Shown here piece by piece: positions 59,752-64,000 of a DNA stretch of 64,000 bases. The notes below the pieces were generated by a model. That model did not search any database, was not told the origin of the DNA, and saw only the letters and a list, made by a program, of their open reading frames with translations. The DNA is from an uncultured Porphyromonadaceae bacterium (GTDB taxonomy: Bacteria > Bacteroidota > Bacteroidia > Bacteroidales > Muribaculaceae): positions 124,001 through 188,000 of the forward strand of contig CABTZK010000001.1 in the NCBI GenBank assembly GCA_902489275.1, given 5' to 3'. The stretch's first letter is position 1. Each line of letters opens with the position of its first letter. A program made the translations under genes and the position numbers.

Positions 59752-60780
59752 ATGGAACCACTATTTGAACGATTTAAACAAAATGCGGTTGCCAAGCGCC
59801 AGCGCATCGTTCTCCCCGAGAGTACAGAGCCTCGCACACTAACCGCAGCAGACCGAGTCATCAGCGAACAGGTTGCCGATCTCATCTTCATCGGGGCAAA
59901 AGCAGAAATTCTCGCCAAAGCCCAAGAGCTGGGACTTCAACACATTGACCAAGCCAGTTTTGTTGACCCTAACGACGAGGGAAGCATCCTGAAATATGCA
60001 GAACTCTTTTACGAGTTGCGCAAGGCCAAAGGCATCAGTATGGAAGATGCCCTCCTCAAGGCTAAAGACCCCTTATACCTCGGCTGCCTGATGATCAAGA
60101 ACGGCGATGCCGACGGGCAAGTAGCTGGAGCCCTCAACACGACGGGCAATGTGCTGCGGGCAGCCTTCCAAGTGCTCAAGACCGCTCCGGGCGTGAGTGT
60201 CGTGAGCGGCGCGTTCATCATGCTGCTCTCTCCAGAGGCAGCAAAGCATTATGGTGAAAACGGCATCATGGTATTCGCCGACTGCGCAGTCCTTCCCAAT
60301 CCCGACGAGAAAGAACTGGCTCAAATCGCCATCTCAACGGCCAAGACTGCCCGTGACCTGGCAGGCATCGAGCCTAAGGTTGCCATGCTCAGTTTTTCGA
60401 CCAAAGGCAGCGCCAAGCATGAAAACGTGACCAAGGTGGCCAATGCTACCGCCCTGGCCAAGCAACTCGACCCAAGCCTGAACATCGACGGCGAGATTCA
60501 AGCCGACGCGGCCATTGTGCCTGCCGTGGGCGCAAGCAAGGCTCCAGGCAGCGCAATCGCGGGTCATGCCAATGTGCTTGTGTTCCCTGACCTTGGCGTG
60601 GGAAACATTGCCTACAAGCTGGTGCAACGCCTATCGGGCGCAACCGCAGTAGGCCCCATCCTGCAAGGACTTGCAGCCCCAGTGAACGACTTGTCGCGCG
60701 GATGCTCTCCTGAAGACATCTACAGAACCTTGATTATCACCTGCAACCAAGCCATTGCTAAAAACCAAAAAGGAAACTAA
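59752..60780 (+). CDS. pta: Phosphate acetyltransferase
   Basis: A 342-residue cytosolic enzyme converting acetyl-CoA and phosphate to acetyl phosphate. It is the short form without the regulatory DRTGG domain. Family stretches: RIVLPESTEPRTLTAADRV at the start, KDPLYLGCLMIKNGDADGQVAGA, and GHANVLVFPDLGVGNIAYKLVQRL. The ATG at 59752 (MEPLFERFKQNA) is preferred over an in-frame one 60 bases upstream, which lies before the -7 box. ackA follows after 19 bases. Confidence 0.95.
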   Translation: MEPLFERFKQNAVAKRQRIVLPESTEPRTLTAADRVISEQVADLIFIGAKAEILAKAQELGLQHIDQASFVDPNDEGSILKYAELFYELRKAKGISMEDALLKAKDPLYLGCLMIKNGDADGQVAGALNTTGNVLRAAFQVLKTAPGVSVVSGAFIMLLSPEAAKHYGENGIMVFADCAVLPNPDEKELAQIAISTAKTARDLAGIEPKVAMLSFSTKGSAKHENVTKVANATALAKQLDPSLNIDGEIQADAAIVPAVGASKAPGSAIAGHANVLVFPDLGVGNIAYKLVQRLSGATAVGPILQGLAAPVNDLSRGCSPEDIYRTLIITCNQAIAKNQKGN

Positions 60781-60799
60781 AAAACCACCATTATCTATC

Positions 60800-62005
60800 A
60801 TGAATATCTTAGTATTAAACTGCGGAAGCAGCTCAGTGAAATACAAACTCATCGAGATTAAAGCCAACAAGGTGCTTGCCGAAGGCGGCATTGAGAAAAT
60901 CGGGCTGCCTGATGCCTTTATCAAGTTCAAGAAAGAGGGCCAGAGCATCAAGCAAGACCTCCACATCAGCGACCACACGGGAGCCATTAAAGCCATTCTC
61001 GACAACCTGACCAGCAAAGACTATGGCTGCATCAAGGGTTTTGAAGAGATCGACGCTGTGGGTCACCGTGTGGTACATGGCGGCGAAAAATTCAACAAAA
61101 GCGTGCTCATCAACCAAGATGTCATCAAGATGATTAAGGAGTGCTACAGCATTGCCCCGCTCCACAATCCAGTGAACATGGCTGGCATCGATGCCGTCTC
61201 GGCTATCATGCCTCACGTGCCACAGGTGGGTGTGTTCGACACCGCTTTTCACCAGACCATGCCTCCCAAGGCCTATATGTACGCCCTGCCCTATCGGTAC
61301 TACGAAGAGGACCACGTGCGCCGGTATGGCTTTCACGGCACAAGTCACCGCTATGTTTCGCAGCGCGCATGCCAATTTTTAGGCGTTTCCCCGAAAGGGA
61401 AGAAAATAATCACCTGCCACATTGGCAACGGCGGCAGCATCACCGCCGTGCTTGACGGCAAGAGCATCGACACAAGCATGGGGCTCACCCCAACCGAGGG
61501 GCTGATGATGGGCACTCGTTGTGGCGACGTTGACCCAGGAGCATTGCTGTTTATCATGGAGAAGCACAACCTCGATTGCAAGGAGATGCTCGACATCATC
61601 AACAAGCAGAGCGGTGTCAGCGGGGTTTGCGGAACCTCACCCGACATGCGCGACGTGAACGCCGCAGCAGACGAAGGCAACGAGCGTGCCAAGCTGGGGC
61701 TTGCCATGTATGACCATCGCATCATCAAATATGTTGGCGCTTATGCTGCCGAAATGAATGGGGTCGATATTATCGTGTTCACTGGCGGTGTTGGCGAGCA
61801 TCAGGCATCGACACGCCTGAACGTGTGCCGGGCACTCTCGTTTATGGGCTTAGACATTGACGAGACCCGGAACGAGAACAATCATGGCGATGAGGAAGTC
61901 ATCAGCACGCCAAAGTCGACGGCCCAAGTGGTCGTGATACCCACCGACGAGGAATACATGATTGCCAAGGATACCGAGGCGATTATTGAGGGTCGTGAGC
62001 CCTAA
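60800..62005 (+). CDS. ackA: Acetate kinase
   Basis: A 401-residue ASKHA-fold kinase that makes ATP and acetate from acetyl phosphate and ADP. It begins MNILVLNCGSSSVKYKL (phosphate-1 loop), with VGHRVVHGG, FDTAFH, RRYGFHGTSHRYV, CHIGNGGS and FTGGVGEH motifs. The start at 60800 matches the family; an in-frame ATG at 60755 lies inside pta. With pta it forms the substrate-level phosphorylation pathway of acetate formation, complementing the propionate operon. Ends at a bidirectional terminator. Confidence 0.96.
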   Translation: MNILVLNCGSSSVKYKLIEIKANKVLAEGGIEKIGLPDAFIKFKKEGQSIKQDLHISDHTGAIKAILDNLTSKDYGCIKGFEEIDAVGHRVVHGGEKFNKSVLINQDVIKMIKECYSIAPLHNPVNMAGIDAVSAIMPHVPQVGVFDTAFHQTMPPKAYMYALPYRYYEEDHVRRYGFHGTSHRYVSQRACQFLGVSPKGKKIITCHIGNGGSITAVLDGKSIDTSMGLTPTEGLMMGTRCGDVDPGALLFIMEKHNLDCKEMLDIINKQSGVSGVCGTSPDMRDVNAAADEGNERAKLGLAMYDHRIIKYVGAYAAEMNGVDIIVFTGGVGEHQASTRLNVCRALSFMGLDIDETRNENNHGDEEVISTPKSTAQVVVIPTDEEYMIAKDTEAIIEGREP

Positions 62006-62027
62006 AATCAAGCATCACACGAAAAAA

Positions 62028-62069
62028 ACAGGCGATTGCTCACAATAGTGGCAATCGCCTGTTTTTTTA
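62028..62069. terminator. Bidirectional terminator between ackA and the next gene
   Basis: ACAGGCGATTGC (62028-62039) pairs perfectly with GCAATCGCCTGT (62051-62062), 11-base loop. A run of A precedes it and a run of T follows, so it can end transcription from both convergent genes. Confidence 0.88.
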
Positions 62070-62094
62070 TTTGTTCATATCCGGGATGAGAAAC

Positions 62095-62649
62095 TTACTT
62101 GGTGGGGGCTTGTTGGGCAGCTTGGGCGGCGCGGCGCACAGCCTCGGCAGCCTCTTTGCGCGTCATCGTGGGTTCCGACGACTCGATTTCCTCAGCGGGC
62201 TCGCGCTCTAAAGGCTTGAACTCACTGCTGGTGCGCTTGAATGACCCCGAAATCTCATCAACCTTCAACTGCCCATTGCTATAAAAGTGCATGGTGCCCG
62301 TGAACTCGTTGTCGAAATCGGCATTGGGGTCTACTTGGGTTACATGGAGTTTCCCCTCCCTCACTCTTCCCTGAAAGGGAATCACAACGCCAGAGTCCTT
62401 TTTATACTCGCCCGTGGCCTCGCCTGTGGCCACATCGTAGCTGATGGCGATATAGGTCATCACATCATTGCCGTCGTAATCCTTGAAAGAGTTCTGATAC
62501 ACCCCCGTGAAGTCGCGGGGCGCTTGAGGGCGGGTGACCTTGGTGGTTTTTGCCCTCGCCTTGCGTGCAGTTTTCTTTTTGGCTTGCGCTCCAGCCGTTC
62601 CTGCTCCAATGAGCAAGGTAGTCATTAACAGAAAAAATAACCGTTTCAT
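62095..62649 (-). CDS. Small secreted protein of unknown function
   Basis: A 184-residue protein with a signal peptide (MKRLFFLLMTTLLIGAGTAGAQA), then a very basic stretch (KKKTARKARAKTTK), a beta-rich core (FTGVYQNSFKDYDGNDVMTYIAISYD; GEATGEYKKDSGVVIPFQGRV), and an Ala/Gln-rich helical tail (about 155-184). The core resembles a lipocalin-like barrel in rhythm, but I cannot assign a family. Convergent with ackA. Its -7 box lies only 7 bases before the ATG. Confidence 0.7.
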   Translation of the reverse strand: MKRLFFLLMTTLLIGAGTAGAQAKKKTARKARAKTTKVTRPQAPRDFTGVYQNSFKDYDGNDVMTYIAISYDVATGEATGEYKKDSGVVIPFQGRVREGKLHVTQVDPNADFDNEFTGTMHFYSNGQLKVDEISGSFKRTSSEFKPLEREPAEEIESSEPTMTRKEAAEAVRRAAQAAQQAPTK

Positions 62650-62656
62650 ATCAATA

Positions 62657-62664
62657 CAAATTTA
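62657..62664 (-). promoter_or_regulatory. -7 box of the small secreted protein gene
   Basis: Minus strand TAAATTTG matches TAnnTTTG and ends 7 bases before the ATG at 62649; no -33 TTTG. Confidence 0.38.
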
Positions 62665-62803
62665 AACAAAAATCAGTGGTTTGCTGTTTTTATTTCTTTA
62701 TTACTCCCAAAATTAGGCATTTATCTCATTTTTACAAAATAAAAGCGCATTTTTTTTCGCCACGTGGGTGCAAATATTATGCCTGCTCGCTTGCTCCCTG
62801 CCG

Positions 62804-63655
62804 TTAGTCATTGGCATGGTAGGCAACCAGGCCAGGCATGGAGTAGCGAAGGATTTTTTTAATTGTCGCTCCCATTCGGCTCGCCACCGAAAGCAAGATG
62901 TCGCTATACATGCAGGCGACCGATCCCACGAAGCACACCGGGTATTTCTTGAAATCGTACTGGCAGACGTTACGCTCAAAGAAGCGCGCGATCTCGTGCT
63001 CGACAAGATTGTACACATACTCGTGGTCAAGGTGGGTGGACAAGAAAGAGCCGTATTGGCTCAAATTAGTGTTAGCCAGCGGATTGCCATAGATCGAATC
63101 CATAATGCTATCGGGAGAGACCTTATTCACCTGAAAGAACTCATCGGCCAGTTCCTTGGGCGCTAACCCCTTGAGCACATCGCTCAAGAACAGGCGGCCA
63201 AGCGCCGATCCACTTCCCTCATCGCCCAAAATAAAGCCTAACGGGCGAACATTTTTCACGATTTTCTCTCCATCGTACAAACAAGAGTTGCTGCCCGTCC
63301 CCAAAATGCAAGCTAACCCCTCGTCGTAGACAAGCAGCCCACGCGCCGCTCCCAGCAAGTCGCTCTCGACAGTGACTGGGGTTTTGAACTGCGCCACAAG
63401 GCTCGACTCAACGATCTTGATTTTATCGGGGTTGGAGCAACCTGCGCCATAAAAATAGACATGCTCCCAACGACGCTTGAAAAACTCTTGCGGCAATTCG
63501 AGACGAATGCTGTGGCTGATTTCGCGACGAGTCTGGAAGAATGGGTTTAAACCCGTTGTGAACGCATGTTCCACAACCTCGCTGCCATGAACCAGCACCC
63601 ACTCGGTGCGAGTGGAACTGCTATCAACAATGACTTTCATTTTCTGGTTGCTCAT
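62804..63655 (-). CDS. BadF/BadG-type ATPase, N-acetylglucosamine-kinase-like
   Basis: A 283-residue ASKHA-fold sugar kinase. The phosphate-1 region is VIVDSSSTRTEWVLV near the N-terminus, the sugar/phosphate site GTGSNSCLYDG lies about 118-128, and GFILGDEGSGSALG follows. Bacteroidales homologues are annotated as N-acetylglucosamine kinases that phosphorylate GlcNAc released from peptidoglycan or host glycans. Substrate is inferred. It may link to the GH3 NagZ-like enzyme elsewhere in the window, whose product is GlcNAc. The N-terminal MSNQK could be replaced by a start at the Met of MKVIVD. Confidence 0.85.
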   Translation of the reverse strand: MSNQKMKVIVDSSSTRTEWVLVHGSEVVEHAFTTGLNPFFQTRREISHSIRLELPQEFFKRRWEHVYFYGAGCSNPDKIKIVESSLVAQFKTPVTVESDLLGAARGLLVYDEGLACILGTGSNSCLYDGEKIVKNVRPLGFILGDEGSGSALGRLFLSDVLKGLAPKELADEFFQVNKVSPDSIMDSIYGNPLANTNLSQYGSFLSTHLDHEYVYNLVEHEIARFFERNVCQYDFKKYPVCFVGSVACMYSDILLSVASRMGATIKKILRYSMPGLVAYHAND

Positions 63656-64000
63656 TGAACTATATATAAACTTTTTACGTTAAATAAATGGTGTTTACAA
63701 ATGAATGAGGTGCAAAATTAATCAATTATTGATTGGTCACCAATTTATTACCTAATTTTCGCCCACATTTCAACGCAATTTAATACACAAACACAAAATT
63801 TAACCAAAAGTAATCGAATGATAAAAATACACAAAATCAAGCAATTTAATTCAATGATGGGGGGATTCTCTAAAATTTATTAAAATATTGTCGAAAACCC
63901 TCTATTGTTTCACTTTTTTGATTAATTTTACACACCCGAACGTAGGGGCACGCCTCGATGAGACAAGCGTGCAGCAATTTTTTAGACTATCAACACTAAA
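63656..64000. other. AT-rich gene-free right end
   Basis: Apart from the minus-strand promoter at 63713-63744, no gene is visible in these 345 bases. A TAATTTTA at 63923-63930 is one base from a -7 box and a GCACGC/GCGTGC stem (63948-63953 with 63967-63972) followed by six T lies near the edge. The region probably leads to a gene beyond the window. Confidence 0.5.
63713..63744 (-). promoter_or_regulatory. Promoter of the N-acetylglucosamine-kinase-like gene
   Basis: Minus strand ATTG (63744-63741, one mismatch), 20-base spacer, TAATTTTG (63720-63713). Leader of about 50 bases. Confidence 0.55.

Noticed and set aside
1..64000. CRISPR array, insertion sequence, prophage or toxin-antitoxin system
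   Set aside because: No repeat-spacer pattern, transposase, integrase or phage gene is visible; gene content and base use look like core chromosome.

Overview
The window looks like a core chromosomal segment of a member of the Bacteroidota, order Bacteroidales, probably from the Muribaculaceae/Prevotella side of the order. The evidence is a TamL-type lipoprotein paired with TamB, a complete methylmalonyl-CoA epimerase plus Na+-pumping decarboxylase operon (the succinate-to-propionate route), a LysO exporter split into two genes, an L25/CTC ribosomal protein, secreted GH29 and GH3 glycosidases, a secreted giant with a type-9-secretion-like C-terminal tail, and many intergenic copies of the Bacteroidetes promoter pattern TTTG-N19-21-TAnnTTTG. 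I see no prophage, insertion sequence, CRISPR array, integrase or toxin-antitoxin cassette. The species assignment is inference.

Layout, left to right. 1-3.8 kb: 3' end of a UvrA-family gene, a Bcp peroxiredoxin, then (minus strand) tamL preceded by the very large tamB (to 9.0 kb). 9.2-12.3 kb: two tandem minus-strand MFS carriers. 12.5-14.6 kb: htpG (Hsp90). 14.7-17.6 kb: an M16 protease, a periplasmic cyclophilin, a small unknown gene and tRNA-Glu(CTC), all minus strand. 17.7-21.9 kb: a Y-family polymerase, split lysO, a GH29 fucosidase and a DUF2284 protein. 22.1-26.9 kb: the propionate operon mce-mmdA-oadG-like-mmdC-mmdB, closed by a strong terminator. 27.0-30.6 kb: patatin phospholipase overlapping a GH13 enzyme, then prs. 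30.8-35.8 kb: a TolB-like propeller protein translationally coupled to a 1367-residue secreted amidase-like protein. 35.9-40.1 kb: holB and an AddB-like nuclease. 40.2-42.0 kb: rplY-pth-S4 operon. 42.1-45.4 kb: typA, rpsO and rsgA, all minus strand with separate promoters. 45.6-48.0 kb: a DUF2582 winged helix, a secreted unknown and an ADP-ribosylglycohydrolase. 48.0-53.5 kb: a minus-strand operon of 5'-nucleotidase, a GH3/serine-hydrolase fusion and a TlpA-like thioredoxin. 54.0-57.0 kb: MgtC and a KefB-like antiporter. 57.1-59.5 kb: an LptF/LptG permease and a START-like protein. 59.7-62.0 kb: pta-ackA. 62.1-63.7 kb: a small secreted protein and an N-acetylglucosamine-kinase-like protein. 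The last 345 bases have no gene.

Much of the content serves the cell envelope (TamL/TamB, LptF/G, amidase-like, GH3/NagZ-like, cyclophilin, nucleotidase), translation (rplY, pth, S4, typA, rpsO, rsgA, tRNA) and fermentation (propionate operon, pta-ackA). I found no obvious new defence or mobile system. The observations most worth a second look are a perfect 34-bp palindrome inside pth, an rpsO terminator whose T-run doubles as the -33 box of the typA promoter, a non-ATG start for tamB, the paired MFSD1-like carriers, the coupled propeller/amidase secreted pair, and an isolated strong terminator in the 527-base gap upstream of the MgtC gene.
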